Positions 42,491-50,970 of a DNA stretch of 64,000 nt are shown here, piece by piece. Origin of the DNA: Limisphaerales bacterium. GTDB lineage: Bacteria; Verrucomicrobiota; Verrucomicrobiia; Limisphaerales; AAA164-E04. The stretch spans positions 1 to 64,000 of the forward strand of contig JAMASS010000018.1 in assembly GCA_024761205.1 (NCBI GenBank). Reading direction: 5' to 3'. The notes under the pieces were generated by a model, which worked only from the letters and a program-made list of their open reading frames with translations, was not told where the DNA came from and searched no databases. Made by a program: the position numbers and the translations under genes. How positions within the stretch are numbered: the stretch's first letter is position 1; the number at the start of each line of letters is the position of its first letter.

Positions 42491-42632
42491 CCCAAATGGT
42501 GCCGTGGCAGTTGGCGTCTTTAACGCTGTTTTTGGTGAGGCCGAAAGTTGACTAACTTTGGTCCACTCTCTTGGTTGAAAAGAATGCTGCCTTGTTTGAT
42601 GTCTCGGTGGGGGAGGTTTTTCGGCAAGGCCT
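42491..42632 (-). pseudogene. Decayed duplicate of part of the nearby protein-kinase gene
   Basis: About 140 bp match 45516-45657 at many positions, for example CAAATGGTGCCGTGG against CAAATGGTTCCGTGG and GACTAACTTTGGT in both. The matching part of the kinase encodes the catalytic loop, DFG and activation segment. The copy has small indels and no open frame. It sits at the 3' end of the sulfatase gene and touches its stop codon. Confidence 0.75.
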
Positions 42633-44484
42633 AGTCGAGATTGTCGACGATCTTTTTGATAAGGTTGGGAACGTAGGAGCGATAACGTTGTGGCACGGAA
42701 GGATCCTTTGTCGGCAGGGCGCGGATTTGGGGGAGCAATGAGATCGCCTTTTGATCCATTTCGTCGATGGCGTTGAGCGAAAGCATGGCGACCCAGACGT
42801 TGTTATGCTTCAGATTTGCGGCATCGATCAGGACTTTCAGGGTCGCTGGCCGATCCGCTCGGTTCCCGAATTTCCCGAGTGCTTCGGCGGCGAGAACACG
42901 GACGCTGGCGGAATTATCCGTGAGGGATTCACGCAGGATTGTCGCGTCCTCACGAACGGCTTGTTTGCCCCGATTGATGTAGCCCATCACACCCCAGTAT
43001 CGGATTGCGCTGTCCGGGTGTTTCAGGGCTTTACGCAACTTTGGAAGATCTTTCTTGCCACGCTTGGAAGCGATCATAGCGACTCGGCGAATGGCTTTGA
43101 GCGGATATCGATTGGGATCGTGGCCGACTTCGTAGGGAGAGGATTCTGCGGCCCGGGAATGGATTTCCTCTTCGGGAAGAAACCCCACATCACGAATTTC
43201 CAGCTGGAACTTTCTGAGCGCTTTCCGAAACCGTTGGACGACTTGCTTGTGCTCGTCTGACTTGGCAAGGTTGTCCACCTCATCCCGGTCCGTTCTGAGG
43301 TCGTAAAGTTCCTCGACGGGTTTCCGTCGCCAGAAATGTGCCTGGGCGGGGGACAATTGGTTCGCCTGAAAAAGTTCGTGCCATTTCGTCGTGGTGGGGG
43401 TTTTGAACATGTAGTCAATGTACTGGCCGTAGATCTTGTGCGGCATGAAATGGCGGATGTAGACAAAATTCTCATCGCGCACGGTGCGGACCAGATCATA
43501 ACGCTCGTCCATTCGACCGCGGAATCCAAAGGCGTATTCGGGTGCTGGGGTTTCAAATGTGCCCATGAAGGCATGACCTTGGAAGGCATCCGGTGGTTGC
43601 TGGCCAATCAGGCTGAGAAGCGTTGGTGCCAAATCAATGAATCCAACCAAGCGATTGCTTTCGCCTCCGATTCTGTAGTCACTGGGGGCTAAGTGCTCGA
43701 ACTTTTCGGGTACTGAGACAATCAGTGGAATGTTGAGTCCAGAATTGTAAGGCCAACGTTTGCTCCGCGGCATGCCAGAACCATGATCACCGTAGTAAAA
43801 AATGATCGTGTCATCGGCGAGCCCCACTTCGTTCAGTTCCTTTAGAACTTTCCCAGACATCGTGTCCATCTCCGTCAGTTTGTCATAGTACTGTGCCCAG
43901 TCTTGTCGAACCTCCGGGGTATCCGGGTGATAAGCCGGAACGCGGACCTTGGCCGGATCATGGACAGGTTCGTGAGGTCGCCTTCGAATTTGGCTTTCGT
44001 GGGAGACCGTGAAATTGAAGATCGCGAAGAACGGCTGTCCGGGTTTCCGATTCTTCCAATGGGCCTTGCGCGAAGACTCATCCCACACTTGCCCGGGTTC
44101 CTTCAGGTTGTAGTCCTTCTTGCTGTTGTTGGTGCAGTAGTAGCCTGCGTCCCGAAGGTGCTGGGGATACATCTTCATCCCAGTGGGCAGATTGGTTTCG
44201 CTCCGCATGTGTTCCGAACCCGTTGCCGGTGGGTAGAGGCCCGATATAATGGTCGTTCTGGCTGGAGCGCAGACGGGGGCGGTGGACCACGCATTACGAT
44301 AGATCATCCCACGTTTCGCGAGGCCATCGAGATGGGGCGTGGTTGCGTAGTCGTCCCCGTAACAGCCTAAGTGGGGGCCGTTGTCTTCGCTGGTGATCCA
44401 AAGGATATTGGGGCGATCGCCTGCTGCGGCAAATGATGTGGCGTAAATGCAGGCAATGAACGTGGCGATTCGAAATCGACTCAT
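42631..44484 (-). CDS. Sulfatase with C-terminal HEAT repeats
   Basis: The 617-residue protein has a signal peptide (FIACIYATSFAAAG), so it is exported. The sulfatase core has NILWITSEDNGPHLGCYGDD and the formylglycine motif Cys72-Ala-Pro-Ala-Arg76, with the later YYGDHGSGMPR metal site. From about residue 475 there are repeated helices (LRKALKHPDSAIRYWGVMGY, LRESLTDNSASVRVLAAEAL), a HEAT-like extension seen in PVC sulfatases. The formylglycine-generating enzyme is elsewhere. The substrate is probably a sulfated polysaccharide or ester, which cannot be told. The internal ATG at 44484 is used because it opens the signal peptide. Confidence 0.92.
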   Translation of the reverse strand: MSRFRIATFIACIYATSFAAAGDRPNILWITSEDNGPHLGCYGDDYATTPHLDGLAKRGMIYRNAWSTAPVCAPARTTIISGLYPPATGSEHMRSETNLPTGMKMYPQHLRDAGYYCTNNSKKDYNLKEPGQVWDESSRKAHWKNRKPGQPFFAIFNFTVSHESQIRRRPHEPVHDPAKVRVPAYHPDTPEVRQDWAQYYDKLTEMDTMSGKVLKELNEVGLADDTIIFYYGDHGSGMPRSKRWPYNSGLNIPLIVSVPEKFEHLAPSDYRIGGESNRLVGFIDLAPTLLSLIGQQPPDAFQGHAFMGTFETPAPEYAFGFRGRMDERYDLVRTVRDENFVYIRHFMPHKIYGQYIDYMFKTPTTTKWHELFQANQLSPAQAHFWRRKPVEELYDLRTDRDEVDNLAKSDEHKQVVQRFRKALRKFQLEIRDVGFLPEEEIHSRAAESSPYEVGHDPNRYPLKAIRRVAMIASKRGKKDLPKLRKALKHPDSAIRYWGVMGYINRGKQAVREDATILRESLTDNSASVRVLAAEALGKFGNRADRPATLKVLIDAANLKHNNVWVAMLSLNAIDEMDQKAISLLPQIRALPTKDPSVPQRYRSYVPNLIKKIVDNLD

Positions 44485-44607
44485 GACGAAACCGAATATG
44501 AGCTGTGACTCTGCACTATGCAAGTTTTACCAAGGTAATGTGAGGGTGAAGCGTTTGAGCCAAGACGGGCGCTCTCGAGAGGGAAGTCAGCCATCATGAC
44601 GAGATCA

Positions 44608-44632
44608 GAGCGGCAAAAAATCGCCGCTTTCC
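44608..44632. repeat. Hairpin repeat, copy
   Basis: GAGCGGC and GCCGCTTTC arms flank an A-rich loop. The same module recurs, degenerate, at 44685-44707, 52291-52313 and 33611-33634, and in the stem after thiC. Confidence 0.5.
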
Positions 44633-44684
44633 AGAACCTAGCGGCGGTGGGTAAGATGACTTTTAGCGCGATAGGCGTCTTGAA

Positions 44685-44707
44685 GTGCGATGATTCTTCA
44701 CCGCTTT
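44685..44707. repeat. Hairpin repeat, copy
   Basis: GTGCGATGATTCTTCACCGC is followed by TTT. It is nearly identical to 52291-52313 and, inverted, to 33611-33634. Confidence 0.5.
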
Positions 44708-44748
44708 CTCCCGAGGCTGGTTCTCTGGACGTAAGCGGTGCTGGTTGG

Positions 44749-45106
44749 TCACTTTTGCCGCCAGTCACACCAGGCCTTAAACACGGATTCGAGTGCGGTC
44801 TTTTGTTCGCGACTTCATCCATGTCCGTGAACTTTATTATCGTTCGGACCAGCTTGGCATCCTCTTCGACTGAAGGATGTCTGCCGGGGATCTCGGCATC
44901 ACGGGGGAACGTAAGGTTGGCGAATTTTTTTGTGTTGGGCTGAATGCTAACTAGATCACCCTTCGTAGGTGAAGGCAGGTGTTTTCCATTTTGAGGTATT
45001 CGGACATGAGGGAGTCTGCCTTGCGTATCACACTTCGGATGGTGAGCATGGTTTCTTTTTGTGGGTGGCTTAAGTTTGAAAACCATTCATCGACTTCGTT
45101 GCTCAT
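44749..45106 (-). pseudogene. DUF1801-family protein, broken
   Basis: The first frame from the ATG at 45106 reads WFSNLSHPQKETMLTIRSVI and DSLMSEYLK. One frameshift at an AAAA run (about 45000) gives WKTPAFTYEGDLVSIQPNTK, IPGRHPSVEEDAKLVRTIIK and FTDMDEVANK. A second frameshift gives ALESVFKAWCDWRQK and a stop at 44749. The order matches a short DUF1801 protein, and only two base-level indels separate it from an intact gene. The function of DUF1801 is not settled. Confidence 0.75.
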
Positions 45107-45183
45107 TTCAGCACCGACGCATGGGGGGAGGTCAGAGCTGGTTCACATAGGCTGCGACATCTTTTGGAGCGTGTTCCTAACGT

Positions 45184-46155
45184 CTAGGTGTTGTACATCG
45201 AGATCAGGAGTTGGCTTCGAGCGCTTTCGAGGGCCATGATGAATTCGCTGTAATTTTGATAGCGATGGGCAGGATCTTTGGCCATGGCGCGATAGATGGC
45301 GTCACTCGTGTTTTGAGTGGTGGATGGGACTACGTGGTTGGGTGGTGTCAACGGAGTATGGATTTGTGCGGCAACCACTTCTTCAATGGTAGGGGCTTCG
45401 AACGGTACATGCCCGGTGAGTCCGTGATAAAGAGTTCCAGCGAGGCTATACATGTCGGAGAGAAATGTCTCGGCCTCTCGATTCACTTTTTCCGGAGCGA
45501 TGTAGTAGGGCGTGCCCCAAATGGTTCCGTGGTAATTGGTATCTTCGAGGGAATTCGTGGCGAGACCGAAGTCGACTAACTTTGGTTCGCCTTCTTGGTT
45601 GAAGAGAATGTTGCTGGGTTTGATATCTCGGTGGAGGAGGCCCTTCTGCAGGGCCGAGTCGAGGGCGGCGGCGACTTTGATGCCCATATCTAGGATGTCG
45701 AGTTCCGTGACCATGCCTTCCTTTTCGATGAGGCTGTCGAGACAGCCGTTGTCGGCGATCTCCATGACCAGATACCGTTTGCCTTGATGTTCGTCGAAGG
45801 TATAGATGTGAATGATATTGGTGTGGCTGAGCGAGGCGCAGGCGCGGGCTTCGACGGAGAAGCTTTCGACCGCTTCCTCGTCGTTCAGCAGCTCATCCTT
45901 CATTAATTTGACCGCCACTTCCCGATTGAGGCTAGTGTCCAGCGCTCGGTAAACCGTACCCATGCCACCGGAAGCGATGGGGCGGATCAGTTTAAATTGC
46001 CGGAGCATCATGGGCATCATGATGTCGGCTTCGCACTTTGTGCACGGTGTGAACTCGAGTGGCGCGAGATCTGACGGAATGAATGCCTTCGACCCACAGG
46101 TGCCACAGTCCACCATGGTGAGCGATTTTTTGGGCACTGGCTGTTCCGCCGTCAT
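45184..46155 (-). CDS. Serine/threonine protein kinase with N-terminal zinc ribbon
   Basis: The 323-residue soluble kinase starts with a four-cysteine ribbon (Cys17, Cys20, Cys38, Cys41). The kinase domain runs from about residue 53 to the end: glycine loop ASGGMGTVY (61-69), Lys83, catalytic loop HRDIKPSN (175-182), DFG (195-197), and WGTPYYIAPE at the activation segment. It has no membrane segment or sensor domain at the C-terminus, unlike many PknB-like kinases. A decayed fragment of the same gene lies 3 kb away at 42491-42632. Partners are unknown. Confidence 0.93.
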   Translation of the reverse strand: MTAEQPVPKKSLTMVDCGTCGSKAFIPSDLAPLEFTPCTKCEADIMMPMMLRQFKLIRPIASGGMGTVYRALDTSLNREVAVKLMKDELLNDEEAVESFSVEARACASLSHTNIIHIYTFDEHQGKRYLVMEIADNGCLDSLIEKEGMVTELDILDMGIKVAAALDSALQKGLLHRDIKPSNILFNQEGEPKLVDFGLATNSLEDTNYHGTIWGTPYYIAPEKVNREAETFLSDMYSLAGTLYHGLTGHVPFEAPTIEEVVAAQIHTPLTPPNHVVPSTTQNTSDAIYRAMAKDPAHRYQNYSEFIMALESARSQLLISMYNT

Positions 46156-46340
46156 TACTGATAAATCAGCATATTCTGTTCCTTGAACCTGGGTAGAAAT
46201 AGGTTTTCCGGTTTTGGCTTTCGATTGTCAAATCTTTGTTGCAGGTTGGGCGCAAAGTCCAAATTGGTAGCTGCAATTGTAGAGCTTTTAACGGTTTGTA
46301 TTTGACCTGTTTTCGATTGAGGCTTTAGTTATTCGGTGCT

Positions 46341-47762
46341 ATGGTTGGTGTGGCGGTCGATCCTAATCCATTGATGATCATCCCCTTTGGGTTGCTTTTG
46401 GCGACGATTGCCTTGGCTCCGCTATTTTTTCTTCATTGGTGGGAGAAGCATTACCCGAAAGTGACTTTTGCTTTGGGTGGTATTACGTTGGCGTATTATC
46501 TTTTTGGTATTCACGACTACCACACGGTGCAGCACACTGCTGAGGAGTATGTGAGTTTCATTTGCTTGATGGGATCGCTCTTTGTGGTTTCAGGCGGCAT
46601 CCATATCAAGGTTAAGGGTGAGGCGACGCCATTGGCGAATGTGATGCTTTTGTTGTTTGGCGCCGTGATCGCCAATGTATTGGGCACGACCGGGGCGTCG
46701 ATGTTGTTGATTCGACCTTGGATCCGAATGAACAAATATCGCATTACCGCCCACCATATCGTCTTCTTTATTTTCATTGTTTCCAATGTGGGCGGCTGTT
46801 TGACGCCGATCGGTGATCCGCCGCTGTTCTTGGGCTATTTGAAAGGGATTCCCTTTTGGTGGGTTTTGGAGAATTGTTGGCCCATGTGGCTGTCGGGCAT
46901 CGGTCTCTTGCTTGGCATCTTCTACGTGGTGGACGTGATTAACTATCGCAAAGCACCTAAGGAAGTTCGCGAGGAGTTAGCTGAACCGCCGGGTGAGTGG
47001 CACTTTGAGGGAGCGGTGAATTTGTTCTTCTTGGGAATGATTCTGGTGTCGGTTTTCATCACCTCGCCCAAGTTTCTTCGTGAAGCCTTGATGGCGACGG
47101 CGGCCGTGGGGTCTTATTTTTCGACGAAGGGTCATATTCACGAAGCCAACCATTTCAACTTTGAACCCATCAGGGAAGTGGCCATCTTGTTTATTGGAAT
47201 CTTTGCCACGATGATGCCGGCGCTTGCGTGGTTGCAGTCCAGTGCCGGGGCGATGGACGGTGTGACTCCGGGCTTCTTCTATTGGGGCACGGGCTTGCTG
47301 TCCGGGGTCTTGGACAACGCACCGACCTATCTGAGTTTTCTCAGTGCCAGTGTTGGTGTGTTTGTCACGCCGGAGGTCATGGAAGGCGTCCGGGCACTCG
47401 TTGCCGATAACGGCGCCAGTTTGGTCACCGTGACGGGACCCAATGCTGAAGTGATTAAGAATGCCTATGCCGGGCTCGGCCAGATTCTAAAAGTCACAGG
47501 CAGCGAGGTCACGGACTCGCAGATCGAATTGGCGGTACTCCTGGGCAACTCAGATTTCAACAAATACATCATCGCCATCAGTGTTGCCGCGGTTTTCTTT
47601 GGAGCGAACACTTACATCGGTAATGGGCCCAATTTCATGGTCAAGTCCATCGCGGATCAACAGAAGGTTCACGCGCCTACGTTTCTTGGCTATGTCTTTA
47701 AGTTCACGATTCCGGTGATGATTCCGGTGGTGGCCGTGATTTGGTTGATCTTCTTTCGTTGA
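46341..47762 (+). CDS. NhaD-like sodium/proton antiporter (ion-transporter superfamily)
   Basis: The 473-residue membrane protein has about twelve hydrophobic spans. Conserved parts are NVLGTTGASMLLIRPWI, NVGGCLTPIGDPPLFLGYLK (the GDPP turn of the family) and LLSGVLDNAPTYLSFLSASV with the DNAPT motif. The C-terminal half repeats the fold, with NTYIGNGPNFMVKSIAD. Such proteins exchange Na+ or Li+ for H+, but the superfamily also holds arsenite and citrate transporters, so the ion is inferred. It is followed 42 bp later by waaA. Confidence 0.88.
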   Translation: MVGVAVDPNPLMIIPFGLLLATIALAPLFFLHWWEKHYPKVTFALGGITLAYYLFGIHDYHTVQHTAEEYVSFICLMGSLFVVSGGIHIKVKGEATPLANVMLLLFGAVIANVLGTTGASMLLIRPWIRMNKYRITAHHIVFFIFIVSNVGGCLTPIGDPPLFLGYLKGIPFWWVLENCWPMWLSGIGLLLGIFYVVDVINYRKAPKEVREELAEPPGEWHFEGAVNLFFLGMILVSVFITSPKFLREALMATAAVGSYFSTKGHIHEANHFNFEPIREVAILFIGIFATMMPALAWLQSSAGAMDGVTPGFFYWGTGLLSGVLDNAPTYLSFLSASVGVFVTPEVMEGVRALVADNGASLVTVTGPNAEVIKNAYAGLGQILKVTGSEVTDSQIELAVLLGNSDFNKYIIAISVAAVFFGANTYIGNGPNFMVKSIADQQKVHAPTFLGYVFKFTIPVMIPVVAVIWLIFFR

Positions 47763-47804
47763 TTTACACAGAATCGATTTGTGCGGAGTTTCGGTAGAGA
47801 CGGA

Positions 47805-49112
47805 ATGCGCTTTCTATACAATACTGTCTTCACTGTCTTTTTCCTTCTCTTGTTGCCTTACTATGGACTGAGGCTTTGGCGTCGGAGCAACTGGAAGTCA
47901 GGTTTCGGCCAGCGTTTCGGGTTTTACTCTAAAACGGTGGTCGAGCACCTTCGCGGGAATCGGGTGATTTGGTTCCATGCGGTCAGTGTGGGAGAGGTCA
48001 ATCTCTGCGCTCTGTTGGTTAAAAGGTTGGGTGAACGATTCGGCGGTTGGGCCATTGTTGTTTCGACCACTACAACGACCGGGATGGGCGAACTGCAGCG
48101 CAAACTGCCGGAAGAAATCGTCAAGGTCTATTATCCCATCGATTTTTCCTTATCCGTTAACCGAGCCTTGAGGGTGATTCACCCCGAGATTGTTGTGCTT
48201 GTCGAGGCGGAAATTTGGCCCAATTTGCTCTGGCGATTGGCGGACCAGAAGATTCCTTGTTTTTTGATCAATGCGCGACTGTCTGATCGGTCAGCAAAAC
48301 GATACCAAGAGTTTAGCGCCCTCTTTCAATCGGTGTTCTCGACGTTCGCGGGTGTTGGTGTTCAGGATGAACAAGATGCCAAGACGTTGGAGTTAGTCGG
48401 ATGTCGTCCGGATTCCGTTCGGGTAACGGGAAATCTAAAGTTTGATGCGGTGGACCTGCCGACTGCTCACGCGATCGATTCGCGGGCGCTGGTTCGGTGG
48501 GCGGGTGCCAAGGAAAATGCTATCATTCTATTGGGGAGTAGCACTCATGCGGGGGAGGAGCGCTGGTTTGGGGAAATCTTTTTGCGCCTTCGCCATCGTT
48601 TTGAAGACCTGTTTCTCGTGATGGTGCCGCGCCACTTTGAGCGAGCTGCTGCGGTGGCGCGAGAGCTTGGGGCTCTGAGGATCAAAACTCGGTTGCGATC
48701 CCGGTTCGGGGCGGAACCGGCGGCGGCATTCGGAGCCGGCGATTGTCTTATCGTCGACTCGACAGGTGAGTTGTGCTTCTTCTATAATCTGGCGTCCGTC
48801 GTAGTCATTGGAAAGAGTTTTCTGGCCCATGGAGGGCAGAACCCCATCGAAGCCGCCTCAGTCGGTTGTCCGATTGTCACGGGTCCTTTCATGGAGAATT
48901 TCCGCGTGATCATGAAGATGTTTTTGGACAAGGACGGGCTGGTTCAGGTTGAGAATGTCGATGATCTGGAATCGACCTTGGCTGAGTTGTTGTCAGACCG
49001 GGGGCGACGGTCGGATTTGGGGCGACGCGCCCAAGCGGTGGTGGATGAAAACCGCGGCGGCATTGAGCGAAGTATCGCAATGATTGAGCCGTATTTGAGA
49101 GATGCTTCTTGA
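47805..49112 (+). CDS. waaA: 3-deoxy-D-manno-octulosonate (Kdo) transferase
   Basis: The 435-residue GT-B enzyme joins Kdo to lipid A, so the cell makes lipopolysaccharide. The N-terminal membrane anchor (FTVFFLLLLPYYGL) is followed by WFHAVSVGEVN, VEAEIWPNLLWRL, and the C-terminal GKSFLAHGGQNPIEAASVGC with its nucleotide-binding glutamate. A GTG 24 bp upstream is possible, but the family starts at MRFLYN. Confidence 0.94.
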   Translation: MRFLYNTVFTVFFLLLLPYYGLRLWRRSNWKSGFGQRFGFYSKTVVEHLRGNRVIWFHAVSVGEVNLCALLVKRLGERFGGWAIVVSTTTTTGMGELQRKLPEEIVKVYYPIDFSLSVNRALRVIHPEIVVLVEAEIWPNLLWRLADQKIPCFLINARLSDRSAKRYQEFSALFQSVFSTFAGVGVQDEQDAKTLELVGCRPDSVRVTGNLKFDAVDLPTAHAIDSRALVRWAGAKENAIILLGSSTHAGEERWFGEIFLRLRHRFEDLFLVMVPRHFERAAAVARELGALRIKTRLRSRFGAEPAAAFGAGDCLIVDSTGELCFFYNLASVVVIGKSFLAHGGQNPIEAASVGCPIVTGPFMENFRVIMKMFLDKDGLVQVENVDDLESTLAELLSDRGRRSDLGRRAQAVVDENRGGIERSIAMIEPYLRDAS

Positions 49113-49233
49113 GGTGGGGTAAGGCCCCGTCGAGCTGGTGTCCGAGCGTTTGACGTATGCGGTTGTAAGTTTGGAGTTCCGTCCTTCTTCGTGCGGCTAC
49201 GGAGGATGTGGTTTGATGGAGTCTCTCCCCGCC
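49111..49233. repeat. Possible inverted-repeat element (dispersed-repeat family)
   Basis: GAGGTGGGGTAAGGCCCCGT at its left end and GGAGTCTCTCCCCGCC at its right end are partial inverse copies of each other and members of the dispersed repeat seen at 2537, 11018, 33378, 58507 and 62386. The left end starts within the last codon of waaA. Confidence 0.4.
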
Positions 49234-49298
49234 TTTTCGGTTCTGTTTGTGAGTTGATTTGGCGCATGTTGCGTTTTAGCCTGCCTGCGTTCACAAGC

Positions 49299-50447
49299 AT
49301 GTCTGACGTGGAACTATTTCGAAAGGCGATCGAGCTTACGGAGACTGGGCAAGCGTTTGCCTTTGCGTCGGTGATTCGTGCCTTTGGCTCCACCCCGCAA
49401 AAAGCGGGTGCCAATGCCATTTTCGCAGCCGACGGAAGAATGTGGGGTACGTTGGGCGGCGGCTGTTTGGAGGCGGAATGCCGACAGCGGGCCTTGCAAT
49501 CGCTTGATGTCGGTGCAGCTGAAGTATTTGACCTCAGGCTCGATGATATTCAGGGTTGGGATGATGGTCTCATCTGCGGGGGGAGGGTGAGGGTCATGGT
49601 GGATCCGAAGGCGGCTTCCCAATGTTCGGCTTATCGACGTCTGGTCGCTGCTGCGGAAAGTGGCGAGCCGGGATCGCTGGTGATGACCATCGCACATCCG
49701 GAATCTCCCGCCGGGAAATGTGAGTTTCGATTGTCGACAAGCGTAGATGCGTTTCCGGAAATTGGGAATTTTCCTCGGTTGGCAGAGTTGATTGAAAATG
49801 GCCAAGCGGGAAGTGTTGATGGCGAGGTGGGCGGGGAGAAAGCAGAGCTTTATTACGAGCCCTGTTTTTGCAAACCCATGCTAGTAATCGCTGGTGCCGG
49901 ACATGTTGGCAAGGCGACCGCGCACTTAGGTAATCTAATGGGATTTGAGGTAGCAGTTGTCGATGATCGCCCGTCATTGGCGAATGCGGAGAATATTCCC
50001 GATGCCCATCAGACGATCTGCGGTGATATCCCGAAGGAAGTGGCGGCGTTGAAAACAAACATGAATACTTATGTCGTGATTGTCACTCGTGGACACCGTC
50101 ATGATGGTAAGGTGCTGGCTGCGACGGTGAAGAAACCGGCAGCATTTATCGGCATGATCGGCAGTCGACGTAAGGGGCTGATGATTCGACGCGGCTTGGT
50201 AGAGGAAGGATTGGCAACGGAGGCGGAGTTGGAGCGAGTTTGTTCGCCCATCGGTGTGGATATCGGGGCGATTACAGTGCAGGAGATTGCCTTGAGCATT
50301 ATCACTCAGATTGTGGCTGTGAGACGTAAAAGGACCTGGGGTGCGCTCGCGATGAACTATGGACTTGAAGATCACGGCAATCGTCCTTGCGGCGGGGCGG
50401 TCGACCCGGATGGGGCGGCAGAAATTGTTGCTCCCGTGGGGCGGTAA
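49299..50447 (+). CDS. XdhC/CoxI-family molybdenum-hydroxylase maturation factor
   Basis: The 382-residue protein starts at the ATG at 49299. The N-terminal XdhC/CoxI domain has GGGCLEAECRQRAL, and the C-terminal Rossmann part has MLVIAGAGHVGKATAHLGNL, YVVIVTRGHRHDGKVL and FIGMIGSRRKG. Such factors bind and sulfurate the molybdenum cofactor before insertion into xanthine dehydrogenase-type enzymes. The next gene, mocA, starts 89 bp before its stop. The C-terminal 30 residues (from GLEDHGNRPCGG) lie in that overlap and look non-conserved. Confidence 0.9.
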   Translation: MSDVELFRKAIELTETGQAFAFASVIRAFGSTPQKAGANAIFAADGRMWGTLGGGCLEAECRQRALQSLDVGAAEVFDLRLDDIQGWDDGLICGGRVRVMVDPKAASQCSAYRRLVAAAESGEPGSLVMTIAHPESPAGKCEFRLSTSVDAFPEIGNFPRLAELIENGQAGSVDGEVGGEKAELYYEPCFCKPMLVIAGAGHVGKATAHLGNLMGFEVAVVDDRPSLANAENIPDAHQTICGDIPKEVAALKTNMNTYVVIVTRGHRHDGKVLAATVKKPAAFIGMIGSRRKGLMIRRGLVEEGLATEAELERVCSPIGVDIGAITVQEIALSIITQIVAVRRKRTWGALAMNYGLEDHGNRPCGGAVDPDGAAEIVAPVGR

Positions 50448-50970
50448 GCCAGTGATTCGTCATATCGTTGACGAGCTTTTGGCCAGTATCGTGGATCAGG
50501 TCGACGTCGTCAGCGGTGAGGATTACGAGCAGGTCGGTGATTGTTTGATCGATTGCTCGGTGCGGCTCGTACAGAATCCGATCTCTCATGCGGGGATGTT
50601 GACGTCAGTACGGGCCGGGCTAAACGCCGCGGACCGAAGGGCCGATGGATTCATGATCGTCCTCGGAGATCAGCCGAGTTTGAACGCAGCGTTGATTGAT
50701 TCTCTGGTCGCGTTCTGGCGTTCCGCTCCCTCTAGTCTGGTGCGACCTGTTTTCGGCGACCGGCATGGCCATCCATTGATTGTTCCCGCGGAATTTCGTC
50801 GAGTCGTCCTGGAATGCTTTGATGAGGTGGGTTTGAAGGGGTTGTTGCGTGAGTATCCTGAGCGGATTCGTGAGTGGTCGACAGAAGATGTTGGTGTGAT
50901 CACGGATATTGACACACCGGAGGACTATGAGCGGGAACTCAGGCGCTTGATGATCTCGAGTAGAGTTTGA
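50359..50970 (+). CDS. MobA/MocA-like cytidylyl/nucleotidyltransferase
   Basis: The 203-residue enzyme has an N-terminal LAAGRSTRMGRQKLLLPWGG pyrophosphorylase loop, VLGDQPSLN and an RHGHPLIVP site. Members add a cytidylate or guanylate to molybdopterin or another metabolite; beside xdhC the cytidylyltransferase MocA is the likely one. It overlaps xdhC by 89 bp in another frame, an unusually long overlap. Its 3' end overlaps the convergent cysteine desulfurase by 46 bp. Confidence 0.88.
   Translation: MDLKITAIVLAAGRSTRMGRQKLLLPWGGKPVIRHIVDELLASIVDQVDVVSGEDYEQVGDCLIDCSVRLVQNPISHAGMLTSVRAGLNAADRRADGFMIVLGDQPSLNAALIDSLVAFWRSAPSSLVRPVFGDRHGHPLIVPAEFRRVVLECFDEVGLKGLLREYPERIREWSTEDVGVITDIDTPEDYERELRRLMISSRV

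Noticed and set aside
44481-45086. 201-codon minus-strand frame
   Set aside because: Only its first third is real, and that is one of three frames of the broken DUF1801 gene.
49191-49298. Upstream start of the xdhC frame
   Set aside because: The added residues are not conserved-looking and lie in the repeat element; the ATG at 49299 fits the family.
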